From assembly GCA_964408455.1 (NCBI GenBank), contig CAYOZN010000003.1:186001-250000 (forward strand): a stretch of DNA of 64,000 nucleotides. The letters run 5' to 3'. This stretch comes from CAYOZN01 sp964408455 (GTDB lineage: Bacteria > Planctomycetota > Phycisphaerae > UBA1845 > UTPLA1). This document shows positions 34,430 through 45,013 of the stretch, in pieces; the stretch's first letter is position 1, and the number at the start of each line of letters is the position of its first letter. The position numbers were made by a program, and so were the translations under genes. The notes under the pieces are model-generated. The model was not told the origin of the DNA. It was given only the letters and a program-made list of their open reading frames with translations, and did no database searches.

Positions 34430-35485
34430 ATGGTCGCGCTGCGTATCGGGCTGTTGATATCGATTTGTTGGTGGACAGGCTGCGTCACCCACGACAGCAC
34501 ATCTTTCACGCCCAAGCCGGGGACTTCGACTGAAACCCCATCGCATTCTCCCTCGATGGCGGCCGCCGATTCCCTGCGCATCCATTTCGTCAACGTCGGG
34601 CAGGGCGATTGCACGCTGATTCAATGCCCCGACGGGCGCGACGTGCTGATCGACTGCGGCTCACTCGTCGAGCGTGACAAGGAGGCGACCGAGGCTTATC
34701 TCCTGAACGCGCTGGCGGACGACAAGTTGGAAGTCCTGGTGATCACTCACCCCGACGCCGACCACTACAACATGATCCCATTCGTCCTTCGCAACATCGC
34801 GGTCGATCGACTCCTGTTCATCGGCACCCCGTCCGAATACAGCAAGCGGACGCACAACGTGACGGGCAGCTTCGTCGCGAATGCCATGCGGAACTGGATC
34901 GAAGGAATGGCCCCGGCCGATCGCAGGGCGCTTACGCTTGCGGATGTCAGCGCGGAAGGCCAACCCAGTACGCACTTCGGCTCCGGCAATACCCACTTCT
35001 ACATTCTCGCGGCCGAGGCGCCGCAAACGCGGGCTGCATGGGCCGCGAACACGCGCAGCATCGTGCTCAGGGTCAGCCACGACGAATTCGATACCATGCT
35101 GACCGGCGACGCGACGACCGAAACCGAGTCCTTCGTGCTTGGCAGGTTCACGCCGACGTGGCTAGATTGTGAATTGTTGAAGATTGGTCACCACGGCAGC
35201 GGCGTTACATCCACGTCACCGGCGTGGGCCGCCACCGTTCGACCTGAGCTGTCCATCGCCAGCGCGACCATCAAGCGGGAACACGGACACCCCAATCGCA
35301 ACGTGGTGCTTCGACTCGCGGCGCTTGCCGACCTGGCTCCGCCGCACGCCTTGCAGGTATGGCAGAACTCCACGACCTCCGAGGTGTGGCAGAACTACGA
35401 CCGGGCCGTGTATTGCACGGCCAACAGCGGTCACATCGTCGTTGAGTCCGATGGTGATGCTTATTCAGTCGCTTGCAGCGACTGA
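34430..35485 (+). CDS. ComEC/Rec2-like metallo-beta-lactamase lipoprotein
   Basis: 351 residues behind an ideal AAGGAGG five bases upstream. Lipobox WWTGC with Cys18. It carries the hydrolase domain found at the C-terminus of ComEC: VNVGQGDCTLIQCPDGRDVL, then THPDADH, a metal-binding variant of HxHxDH, MLTGDATTETE and KIGHHGS. Here it is free-standing and lipid-anchored, not part of a membrane channel. ComEC-like MBL domains are proposed to cleave DNA during uptake; other members are general phosphodiesterases. The substrate here is unknown. The next gene starts 95 bp downstream. Confidence 0.85.
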   Translation: MVALRIGLLISICWWTGCVTHDSTSFTPKPGTSTETPSHSPSMAAADSLRIHFVNVGQGDCTLIQCPDGRDVLIDCGSLVERDKEATEAYLLNALADDKLEVLVITHPDADHYNMIPFVLRNIAVDRLLFIGTPSEYSKRTHNVTGSFVANAMRNWIEGMAPADRRALTLADVSAEGQPSTHFGSGNTHFYILAAEAPQTRAAWAANTRSIVLRVSHDEFDTMLTGDATTETESFVLGRFTPTWLDCELLKIGHHGSGVTSTSPAWAATVRPELSIASATIKREHGHPNRNVVLRLAALADLAPPHALQVWQNSTTSEVWQNYDRAVYCTANSGHIVVESDGDAYSVACSD

Positions 35486-35580
35486 CGGCGAATGCAGCAC
35501 CGCGAATTTCGTTGCGTCGTATTCGTGCTGGTGATAGCCTTTTGCTCGTTTGAACACCATGCTTGCAAGGAGGCGGCCGC

Positions 35581-36597
35581 ATGCCTGGAGACTCCCGCAA
35601 AGTCGCACGAAAACGTCAGAAACGCGCACAAAATCGCCAGGTGGCACACCGCGCACGGAGCGGAAGCCCGTATCGTCTGATCGGTGAGCGCGGGACGACG
35701 CAGGCCTGCTTCATCAACGGCAACTGGCGCGACGAGGGCCTTGCGACGATGCACGTCGTCAAGCGCGGGCCCGACGGCCGATCCGTCGTCGCGTCCTTTC
35801 TGGTGGACATCTGGTGCATGGGCCTGAAGGATGCGTGGGGCGTCGTAGGCATGTCGGAACGGGAGTTCCTGGAGCGGCTGGAGTCCAATCCCTATTGTGA
35901 TCTGGAGATTCAGCGTGTCGACATCGACCTGGTGAAAAGACTCGTCGCCGGCGGCATCCGATTTGCAAATCGCAATGGCTTCCGGCTGCCGCATCGCTAC
36001 CAGCGGTGGACCGCCATTCTGGGCGACATGGGTAATTCGGCCGAGGCCGGACTGACTGACTTTGGCCTCGACGGCCGCCTTCTTTTCACAGGCCCGCTTG
36101 ACGACCTGAAGAAGCGGCTGATCGGCTGCAAGGTCGAAGAGTTTTTGAGCAGAGACGATGTGGACGCTGATCTGGTCGATGACGTGGAATCGGCGCTGTT
36201 GCCGGACGAACGCGCCGAGTTCGACGCCGGCATCGCGCAAATGACCGCAAATCTCGTCAATGCGGTCAAGGAGTGGTGCTTCTCGCAGGAAATCGCGCCG
36301 CACCCGCGGCTGGGAGATGCTGTCGACATCCTGATCGAGTCCCAGTTCGCGATTCGCGCGGATCCCGCGGATGCCGAAGCGTCGCCCGATCTTGAATACG
36401 AGGACGAGGCAATCGAGCCCATCCAACCCGAAGAGTTGGAAAACGCCGTCAAGAGCCTGCTCGAATTGCTCGGTCCGGAAGACCGCATCTCGGTTCAAGC
36501 GGCGCTCGATCAGATCGGCGCGTTCATGAAGGGCGCGGAGTTGAAGGAAATCAAGTCGCGTGTCGTGGCCGGGCCGGAAGAAGACGTCCTGTTCTAG
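35581..36597 (+). CDS. Uncharacterised cytoplasmic protein
   Basis: 338 residues from ATG 35581 with AAGGAGG seven bases upstream. A basic N-terminal tail (KVARKRQKRAQNRQVAHRAR) could bind nucleic acid. The middle has a conserved-looking core around VDIWCMGLKDAWGVVGMSER and GIRFANRNGFRLPHRYQRW, the latter similar in layout to uncharacterised bacterial proteins reading 'GAIEFAxxxGFxPHxDF'. The C-terminus is helical and acidic. No signal peptide or membrane segment. Family function unknown to me; neighbours give no clue. Confidence 0.75.
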   Translation: MPGDSRKVARKRQKRAQNRQVAHRARSGSPYRLIGERGTTQACFINGNWRDEGLATMHVVKRGPDGRSVVASFLVDIWCMGLKDAWGVVGMSEREFLERLESNPYCDLEIQRVDIDLVKRLVAGGIRFANRNGFRLPHRYQRWTAILGDMGNSAEAGLTDFGLDGRLLFTGPLDDLKKRLIGCKVEEFLSRDDVDADLVDDVESALLPDERAEFDAGIAQMTANLVNAVKEWCFSQEIAPHPRLGDAVDILIESQFAIRADPADAEASPDLEYEDEAIEPIQPEELENAVKSLLELLGPEDRISVQAALDQIGAFMKGAELKEIKSRVVAGPEEDVLF

Positions 36598-36670
36598 TAG
36601 CCTTTCGCCCGCCGCCTGGTTGCTGGCTTGCTTACCAGATTGTGGTTGGCGCAGCCCGCCCTGCGGCGGC

Positions 36671-38326
36671 TCAGCGCGATTGAAGGGCCAGGCAGCGCCG
36701 CACGCGGTTGAGCGTCTTTTCCTTGCCCAGCAACGCCAGCGTCTCGCCGATGGCCGGGCTGACCGGCCGCCCCGCCACCGCCACGCGCAGCGGCTGGGCC
36801 ACGTCGCCCATCTTTGCCTCGTGCTTTTCGCAGAAGGACTTGATCAGCGCATCGGCTCCTTCAGCCGTCCACGGCGCCAGCCGCTCCAGCTCCGGCGCCA
36901 GTGCCTCCAGCATGGCATAACCGTGGCCGTCCTTCTTCTCCAGCACCTTTTTCACGGCATCCGGTTCGTACACCACCGACTCGTCCGCCGCGAACAGAAC
37001 GCCCGCCTTCTGCTCGACGTCGCGAAAGGTGCGAAACCCCTTGCACGCTTCCAGCATGCGTGCCGCAGTGGCGTCATCCAGTGCCGCCAGCGGCGAGCTG
37101 TCGGCCGCCGCCCAGTCCCTGAATGCCGCCAGCAGCCGTTCCGCCGGCAGCGTCGCCGCCCAGTCCGTGTTGACCGCCAGCAGCTTCTCCCGATCGAACC
37201 GCCCGGGCGTCTTGATGATGCGCTCCAGCGAAAAACTCTCGAACAGTTCGTCCATGGTCAGCTTTTCGCGATTGTCCCCCGGCGACCAGCCGATCAGCGC
37301 GACGAAATTCACCAGCGCTTCGGGCAGATAGCCGCCGACACGAAAGTCGTGCACGTCTATCTCGGGAATCGCCACGCCGGCCTCGGTTGCCAGCCGCGCG
37401 ACCTGCGCCATGTCCAGCTCGGTATCGGCCTTGTCGAGCCATGCGTCCATGGCGGCCGCCGTGCACCGGGCAATCTCGGCGGCATGCTCCTTCGTCCATG
37501 CGCCAGTCTTGAGCTTCAGCTTGACGCCTTCGCGCACGGCGCGGTGCTTGTCGCGCTTGCTCATCTTGGTGCCGTCGATGTTGAAGACCAGCGGCAGATG
37601 GGCATAGGCGGGCGGCGCATAGCCCAAGGCACGCTGCATGAACACGTGCTTGGGCGTGTTCATCAGGTGCTCCTGCGCCCGCAGGACGTGCGAAATTTCC
37701 ATGTGGGCATCATCGACGACCACCGCGAAGTGGTATGTCGGCCAGCCGTTGCTCTTCACGATGACCAGATCGTCCAGTTCGCCGGCGGCAAAGGTGACGT
37801 CGCCGAGGACGACGTCGTGCACCGTGATGGCCTCGTCGGGTATCGCGAAGCGCACGACCACCGGCCGGCCCTCGGCACGAGCCCGGTCGGCATCGGCCTC
37901 GGTGGGAAATCGGTCCGGGCGCGGATATTTGAACGAGCGTTTGGCGGCCTGCGCTTCGCGCCGCTGCCGCTCGAGTTCCTCCGGCGTATCCCAGGCGTAG
38001 TACGCGCGCCCGCTGTCGAGCAGCGACTGCGCGGCGGCACGGTAAAAATCGAGCCGCTCGCTCTGCCGATAGGGCCCGTGCATGGTGTCGTCGCCGGGGC
38101 CCTCGTCCCAGTGAAGTCCCAGCCATCGCAGATCGTCGAGCAGCTTTTCCTCGGCGCCCTCGATGTTTCGCAGCACGTCGGTGTCTTCGATCCGCAGGAT
38201 GAAGGTGCCGCCGTATCGCCGGCAAAACAGGTAATTGAACAGTGCCGTCCGTGCTCCGCCCACGTGAAGATAGCCCGTCGGCGACGGGGCGAAGCGCGCT
38301 CGAATTCTCGCGGTCGTGTCAGTCAT
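36671..38326 (-). CDS. gltX: Glutamyl-tRNA synthetase
   Basis: Charges tRNA-Glu. 551 residues, class I synthetase. The HIGH motif is HVGG (21-24) in RFAPSPTGYLHVGGARTALF, and KMSKR is at 254-258 (FNIDGTKMSKRDK). The anticodon-binding helical domain occupies the C-terminal 200 residues. No zinc-binding Cys cluster of the E. coli type is evident. glnS lies 4 kb away, so this enzyme is probably discriminating (tRNA-Glu only). Monocistronic and convergent with the unknown gene at 35.6-36.6 kb. Confidence 0.97.
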   Translation of the reverse strand: MTDTTARIRARFAPSPTGYLHVGGARTALFNYLFCRRYGGTFILRIEDTDVLRNIEGAEEKLLDDLRWLGLHWDEGPGDDTMHGPYRQSERLDFYRAAAQSLLDSGRAYYAWDTPEELERQRREAQAAKRSFKYPRPDRFPTEADADRARAEGRPVVVRFAIPDEAITVHDVVLGDVTFAAGELDDLVIVKSNGWPTYHFAVVVDDAHMEISHVLRAQEHLMNTPKHVFMQRALGYAPPAYAHLPLVFNIDGTKMSKRDKHRAVREGVKLKLKTGAWTKEHAAEIARCTAAAMDAWLDKADTELDMAQVARLATEAGVAIPEIDVHDFRVGGYLPEALVNFVALIGWSPGDNREKLTMDELFESFSLERIIKTPGRFDREKLLAVNTDWAATLPAERLLAAFRDWAAADSSPLAALDDATAARMLEACKGFRTFRDVEQKAGVLFAADESVVYEPDAVKKVLEKKDGHGYAMLEALAPELERLAPWTAEGADALIKSFCEKHEAKMGDVAQPLRVAVAGRPVSPAIGETLALLGKEKTLNRVRRCLALQSR

Positions 38327-38480
38327 CTTGCATTCGTCGGTTTTCGTGTCCTGATCGGGCCTGACGATTCAGCCAGGCGCACTCTGTTTGGCGGCGGCGG
38401 CGCAATTCAGCCGCAGCGGTGCAGCCGCTCGCTGTCTCGGAATGGTAAGCCGCAGGATGGGGCTGGAGCAAACGCGCCGT

Positions 38481-38930
38481 TCAGTGAGTCGCGCGGCGCC
38501 GTGCGCGATTCTTCTTGCGCTGTTCGTAGGCCAGGACCAGGTCGGCGAGGCTGGTATTTTCGAGCATTTCCTCCACCTGCTGGCGGAGGGCGCCGCATGG
38601 ACTGTTGGGCGGGCAGGTACTCGCGCCGTTGCAGTTTTCGAATCCGACCAGGCACCGGCCAAGGCGCGAATTACTGTCGATCGACATCACGATCTGGTTC
38701 AGCGTCGTCTGCGCCGGCGATCGCCGCAGCGAAAACCCGCCGCCCCGGCCCTTCGCCGAGATCAAAATGCCGTCGCGCACCAGGGATTGAAACAGCTTGC
38801 CAAGAAAGTGCTGCGGTATTCGCTCGCCCTCGATCAGTTCGCGCAGGAGAAAGAACCGGCCGGGCGGACCCATGCGCGCCATCTTCGTCAGGGCTCGAAG
38901 CACGTACTCGCAGCCGACCGAATAGATCAT
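38481..38930 (-). CDS. Rrf2-family transcriptional regulator
   Basis: 149 residues. N-terminal winged helix: MIYSVGCEYVLRALTKMA, then IPQHFLGKLFQSLVRDGILI and SAKGRGGGFSLRRSP, the classic Rrf2 DNA-binding block. A Cys cluster follows at C93, C100, C106 and C112 (CLVGFENC...CPPNSPC). The IscR/NsrR/RsrR type holds a [2Fe-2S] or [4Fe-4S] cluster with three Cys; this one has four candidates. It probably senses Fe-S status, redox or nitric oxide. No isc/suf genes are adjacent, so targets are unknown. Confidence 0.9.
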   Translation of the reverse strand: MIYSVGCEYVLRALTKMARMGPPGRFFLLRELIEGERIPQHFLGKLFQSLVRDGILISAKGRGGGFSLRRSPAQTTLNQIVMSIDSNSRLGRCLVGFENCNGASTCPPNSPCGALRQQVEEMLENTSLADLVLAYEQRKKNRARRRATH

Positions 38931-39172
38931 GGTTGATGCTCCGGCATCGATCCTCCGACGATCGCGCCGCCTCGCGGGCGCGAACGCCCCCGAACGTCAA
39001 GCTCGTCATCAACCTATTCCCGCTCGTCAATAAGCCCGCGACCCGGGGAGCGACGCCCTTGCGGCATCGACCCTTCGCAACCGGGGCAATAGTAGGCGGT
39101 GAAGGCCCCGTCGTCCAGATGCAAATCTACTGGCACTTCTCCGGCCCGCCCGGTGAATCGCGCAGCCGGGGC

Positions 39173-40723
39173 TTATTCCCACTCGATCGTGCCCGGCGGC
39201 TTCGTCGTCACGTCGTAAACCACCCGGTTCACGCCCGCCACTTCGTTGATCAGCCGCGTGGAAATGGAGGCCAGCAGACCCGAGTCCAGCCGGACCCAGT
39301 CCGCCGTCATGAAGTCCGTCGTCTCCACGCAGCGCAGCGCGAGGACGTGCTGATCGGCATAAGCCCGACCGTCGCCCATCACGCCCACGCTGGCCACCGG
39401 CACCAGCACCCCGAAGGCCTGGGCAATCTTCCGATACCAGCCGGCCGCGATGATCTCCTCGATGATGATCTGATCCGCGTGGCGCAGGATTTCGCAGCGT
39501 GCCCGCGTGACTTCCCCGATGATGCGGACGGCCAGTCCGGGACCGGGAAAGGGATGCCGCCAGATCATCTCCTCGGGGAGCCCGAGCAATTCACCCATCA
39601 GCCGGACTTCGTCCTTGAACAGATCGCGAAGTGGCTCGACCAGTTCAAACCCCAGTTCCGCCGGCAGCCCGCCGACGTTGTGGTGCAGCTTGATGTTGGC
39701 GGCTGTGCCCGCCGCGGAATGGCCGGATTCGATCACATCCGGATACAGGGTGCCCTGCGCCAGATAATGCGCATTCGGAATCCGCCGCGCCTCCTCCTTG
39801 AATACCTCGACGAATTCGTGGCCGATGCGGATGCGCTTCTCCTGGGGATCGACGACGCCGGCAAGCCGCGCCAAAAAGCGCCCTGCCGCGTCCACGACGT
39901 GCAGGTCCATCTTGAAGTGACCCTTGAAGACCGCCTCCACGCGCTCGCGCTCGTTTCGCCGCAGCAGACCGTTATCGACGAAGATGCACGTTACGCGCTC
40001 CGGAATGGCCGCATGCAGCAGCGCCGCGGCCACCGAGGAATCGACGCCGCCGGACAGGCCGCAGATCACCTGCGCGTCGGGGCGAACCTGTACCCGGATG
40101 CGCTGCACGAGTTCCTCCACGATCGAGCCGGCGTTCCAGCTGCCATCAGTATGGCATATCCCGTAAACGAAGTTGCGAAGGAGCTGCCCGCCGTCGGGCG
40201 TGTGCGTCACTTCGGGATGGAACTGTACGCCGTAGAGCGGCCGCGACTTATGCCGCACGACGGCGTTGGGACAGTTGCGCGTGCTCGCCAGGACCACAAA
40301 ATCGTCGCCAAACGATCGGACCACGTCGCCGTGCGACATCCACACGACCGTCTCGCGCGGCAGATGGGCGACGAGCGGATCGGCCGCGCTGACCTGGAGC
40401 CGCGTGCGGCCATACTCCCGCAGGCTGGCGGGCTCCACGCGCGCGCCCAGCAGCCGGCACGCCGCCTGCATGCCATAACATATGCCCAGGATGGGCACGC
40501 CCAGGGAGAGCAGTTCGGGATGCGGTAGCGGCGCACCCTCCGCATAGACGCTGGCCGGGCCGCCGCTGAGAATGATGCCCACGACGTTCTCGCGCTTCAG
40601 CGTCTCGGGCGATACCGAGGGCGGAAATATCAGCGAGTGGACATGATTCTCGCGCACGCGGCGAGCGATAAGCTGTACGTACTGGGATCCGAAATCGAGA
40701 ATGGCAATCGTCTGGCGAGTCAT
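39173..40723 (-). CDS. guaA: GMP synthase (glutamine-hydrolysing)
   Basis: Converts XMP to GMP in purine synthesis. 516 residues. The N-terminal class I amidotransferase has nucleophile C82 (GICYGMQ) and H169/E171 (FHPEV). The ATP-pyrophosphatase has PP-loop GLSGGVDSS (222-230). The C-terminal dimerisation domain ends in the conserved TTKPPGTIEWE. Full length with no anomalies. It is divergent from the PagL-like gene with only 76 bp between starts, so the two promoters must overlap. Confidence 0.97.
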   Translation of the reverse strand: MTRQTIAILDFGSQYVQLIARRVRENHVHSLIFPPSVSPETLKRENVVGIILSGGPASVYAEGAPLPHPELLSLGVPILGICYGMQAACRLLGARVEPASLREYGRTRLQVSAADPLVAHLPRETVVWMSHGDVVRSFGDDFVVLASTRNCPNAVVRHKSRPLYGVQFHPEVTHTPDGGQLLRNFVYGICHTDGSWNAGSIVEELVQRIRVQVRPDAQVICGLSGGVDSSVAAALLHAAIPERVTCIFVDNGLLRRNERERVEAVFKGHFKMDLHVVDAAGRFLARLAGVVDPQEKRIRIGHEFVEVFKEEARRIPNAHYLAQGTLYPDVIESGHSAAGTAANIKLHHNVGGLPAELGFELVEPLRDLFKDEVRLMGELLGLPEEMIWRHPFPGPGLAVRIIGEVTRARCEILRHADQIIIEEIIAAGWYRKIAQAFGVLVPVASVGVMGDGRAYADQHVLALRCVETTDFMTADWVRLDSGLLASISTRLINEVAGVNRVVYDVTTKPPGTIEWE

Positions 40724-40799
40724 CCTTCCGGATTATATCGTGCACATGGAACTTCGAGAATCGCGGTTAAGCCATGCCAAGGGGACACCCGAGGTGAAG

Positions 40800-41444
40800 A
40801 TGCCGGCCTTGCCCGTTAATGATCGCCACCGGCGCGCGGCGGCCGGCGTTTCGCGCGCCGGGCGAGGCATCTGCCCGCCCGGCGTGCTTGCCCTCGCGCT
40901 GGTCCTTTGTGCCGGTTGCCACGGCGGCCTGCACCGGCAGGGCGAGCACCAGCTCGCCATCACCGGTTCATTCGGCACGGCGATCAAGGGCGACGTCGTC
41001 TGGCCCGATGGCGACGGTCGGGCAGACAACGCCGGCGTAACGCTCGGATATGGCTACTACGTGCGCGACCGCTTGGCCATCATCGCGGCCGGGACGCCCT
41101 GGCGAAACTACAACCAGAGCGATGGCGACGTTTATTCCGGCGAAATACAACTGGGTCTCCGCTATCACTTCTTCGAGTTCGACATCTGCGACGTGCCGGT
41201 CGGACTCTATGCCGAGGCCACGGGCGGCATCATGGCCGGCAGCGCCAGCGTGCCGGAAGAGGGCTCGCACGCCAATTTCACGCAGGACACGGGCGTCGGC
41301 ATCGAGGTGCAACTGGCCGACGGCGTGCAATGGATGACGGGCTATCGCCTGCGGCATCTGTCGAACGGCTACATTTTCGGGCAGGAGAACCCGTCGCAGA
41401 ATGATCATCACGTCTATACGGGGATTGCAATCACGTTGAAATGA
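40800..41444 (+). CDS. PagL-like lipid A 3-O-deacylase (acyloxyacyl hydrolase) lipoprotein
   Basis: 214 residues from ATG 40800, with GAGGTGA just upstream; a longer start (40746) is possible. A lipobox (ALVLCAGC) follows a basic N-terminus. The mature part is an eight-strand beta-barrel-like pattern (VTLGYGYYVRDRLAII, EIQLGLRYHFFEF). The catalytic block YRLRHLSNGYIFGQENPSQN contains the PagL H-x-S-N motif and following Asn-Pro. PagL removes an acyl chain from lipid A at the outer membrane; here the lipidated N-terminus is unusual. Activity is inferred. Confidence 0.75.
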   Translation: MPALPVNDRHRRAAAGVSRAGRGICPPGVLALALVLCAGCHGGLHRQGEHQLAITGSFGTAIKGDVVWPDGDGRADNAGVTLGYGYYVRDRLAIIAAGTPWRNYNQSDGDVYSGEIQLGLRYHFFEFDICDVPVGLYAEATGGIMAGSASVPEEGSHANFTQDTGVGIEVQLADGVQWMTGYRLRHLSNGYIFGQENPSQNDHHVYTGIAITLK

Positions 41445-41516
41445 TCTGCCGCCGCCGCGGGAGAAACTGTGCACCCACGGATGACGGGTAATGTGCGCCT
41501 GGATTGAGAGACTCAC

Positions 41517-41855
41517 ATGCGTGTGTTCCAGTCGATCGTGCTCTTAACGGCTTCGAACCTCTTCATGACCATCGCATGGTATGCCCATCTGCGCTTCAAG
41601 CACATCGGCCTCTGGCGCGTCGTGCTTATCAGCTGGCTCATCGCCTTCTTCGAGTACTGCCTTCAGGTGCCGGCCAACCGCATCGGTCATGGCGTCCTCT
41701 CGGCGGCGCAGCTCAAGACGATCCAGGAAGTGATCACGCTGGTGGTCTTCTGCGGCTTTTCGGTGGCCTACCTGGGCGAGCCGATGCGGTGGAACTATCT
41801 GGTGGGATTTGGATTCATTGCACTGGGCGCGTTCTTCATGTTCAAGCCCTGGTGA
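41517..41855 (+). CDS. Small DMT-type membrane protein (DUF486)
   Basis: 112 residues with four transmembrane helices. It matches the DUF486 pattern: FMTIAWYAHLR, WLIAFFEYCLQVPANRIGH, and LKTIQEVITLVVFCGFSVAY, ending LGAFFMFKPW. DUF486 proteins are found as single genes in many bacteria and are placed in the drug/metabolite transporter clan; their substrates are unknown. Confidence 0.88.
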   Translation: MRVFQSIVLLTASNLFMTIAWYAHLRFKHIGLWRVVLISWLIAFFEYCLQVPANRIGHGVLSAAQLKTIQEVITLVVFCGFSVAYLGEPMRWNYLVGFGFIALGAFFMFKPW

Positions 41856-41872
41856 CGCAATCACGCGCCCAT

Positions 41873-42442
41873 TCACGCCTCGAAGTAGTACCTTGCATCC
41901 GGCTCCATGCCGATCAGGAACTCCGCCGTCACCGCCTTGACCCGCTTGCGACCCCCCGTGCGGATGGTGAACTTCTCTTCTGCAAGCAACCCGGAGAATT
42001 GATGTACCATCAGCCCCACGCCTGACACGCCCGCGTTCACCATATCGCGAAGCATCAAAACGAAGGGCTCCGCTTCCGCCTGACCATCCCGCAGCTCATC
42101 GACGGCGTCGCGCTCCATTGCGGCGATGCGCTTGCACTCGTGGGCGACCCACTTCTCCAACTTTTCTTCCCGCTGGTTGTCGCGCACGCGGCGGTCGAAC
42201 TTGCAATCCAGTTCGGCGTTGGCCGCTCGTATTTCCGCACGTATAACGCCCGCCATGCCGATCGCCGTGCCGCAGTCGCACATCTCGCGCGTCACGGTGC
42301 CCATCCGCGTGCCCCGCGGCAGCTGCCGAGCGAGATGAGAATTGGAAAACTCCTGAAACTCCTTGCCGTAACGCGCGAGGATGTACTGCACTCGATCAAG
42401 ATCGGCGCCGGGGGGAAGTGTCAGAACGATGTACGTGCACAT
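41873..42442 (-). CDS. Hypothetical protein
   Basis: 189 residues, convergent with the DUF486 gene. Starts MCTYIVLTLPPGADLDRVQY. The middle carries REMCDCGTAIG, then a helical charged segment (REEKLEKWVAHECKRIAAME). No signal peptide, no membrane helix, and no family I recognise. Cys at 2, 55 and 57 could bind a metal. Codon use is like its neighbours, so I believe it is real. Confidence 0.65.
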   Translation of the reverse strand: MCTYIVLTLPPGADLDRVQYILARYGKEFQEFSNSHLARQLPRGTRMGTVTREMCDCGTAIGMAGVIRAEIRAANAELDCKFDRRVRDNQREEKLEKWVAHECKRIAAMERDAVDELRDGQAEAEPFVLMLRDMVNAGVSGVGLMVHQFSGLLAEEKFTIRTGGRKRVKAVTAEFLIGMEPDARYYFEA

Positions 42443-42535
42443 CGTGCAGGACCCATGCGGCGTTGCGTCACGCCCGCTTCACATGACGAACCCCCTCCAT
42501 CATAATCATCCGAAAACCCGACGAAAGCAGGTTTC

Positions 42536-44355
<1,820 letters not shown>

Positions 44356-44356
<1 letters not shown>

Positions 44357-44949
44357 TGCAGACGAAACTAAAAGTGGGGCGGGCGTCCCTGCCCGCCAAG
44401 CTCATGAACGAGAACAGCGGGCATCATCTGGACAGTGTTCCACCAGTTCACGGCGCATGGTTCGAGGGATACCGGCGTCGACTTCCTCATTGGCGCCTGG
44501 AGGGTGCCACCTATTTTGTCACCTGGCGGCTCATCGCCGGATTACAGGATCTCACGCCTGACGAGCGCACGCTTGTGGCGAACGCGATTCGATTCTTCGA
44601 TACGCAAAGGTACGGAGTATTCTCTTACGTCGTTATGAACGATCACGTACACGTTATCGTTCGCCCTTACGCTGAACATCTGCTGGAAAATATCACGCAT
44701 TCATGGAAGTCATTCACCGCCAATCGTATGCAGCGTATCAAGGGGCGCGCTAGGTCCATCTGGCAGGATGAGTCGTTCGACCGGATAATTCGCGATGAGG
44801 ATGAGTTCTTTGAGAAGCTTCACTACATAATGAACAATCCAATCAAGCGCTGGCCGGATCTAAAGGACTATCAGTGGCTGTGGGTTCATTCGGATTTTGC
44901 CGAGCTATTCCCTCGCACGGCTGGCGGGCAGGGACGCCCGCCCCACTGA
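44356..44949 (+). CDS. REP-associated tyrosine transposase (RAYT, Y1_Tnp/IS200-like)
   Basis: 197 residues from ATG 44356, which overlaps the glnS stop; ATG 44404 (181 residues) is an alternative and would exclude residues coded by the left repeat. HUH nuclease motif NDHVHVIVRP is preceded by the strand VFSYVVM. The catalytic Tyr probably lies in LHYIMNNPIKRWP. Y1_Tnp proteins with one Tyr and this compact size are RAYTs, thought to process REP hairpins. The stop codon lies inside the right inverted repeat. Perfect 26-bp inverted repeats bound the gene, so it may move with them. Confidence 0.9.
44373..44398 (+). repeat. Left REP-like inverted repeat of the RAYT gene
   Basis: 26 bp containing GCGGGC-GTCCCT-GCCCGC, a hairpin with a 6-nt loop. 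It is perfectly complementary to 44922-44947. It encodes VGRASLPA when read in the RAYT frame. Confidence 0.9.
44922..44947 (-). repeat. Right REP-like inverted repeat of the RAYT gene
   Basis: Perfect reverse complement of 44373-44398. It supplies the last codons (GGQGRPPH) and the first base of the stop codon of the RAYT gene. Confidence 0.9.
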
Positions 44950-45005
44950 CTACTCACCTCCCTGAATCCTCACCTCACTGATTACTCGCCTCACTGAACA
45001 TCCTC
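44946..45005 (+). repeat. 16-bp tandem repeat, 3.75 copies
   Basis: Units CTGACTACTCACCTCC, CTGAATCCTCACCTCA, CTGATTACTCGCCTCA, then a partial CTGAACATCCTC. They start where the right REP copy ends and stop nine bases short of the end of the symporter gene. Confidence 0.7.
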
Positions 45006-45013
45006 TGGAATGA

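Noticed and set aside
36560..40528. A 1322-codon plus-strand open frame
   Set aside because: It runs antisense across gltX, the Rrf2 gene and guaA, all of which have clear catalytic motifs. High GC leaves the opposite strand free of stops; the translation is Arg/Ala/His-rich without structure.
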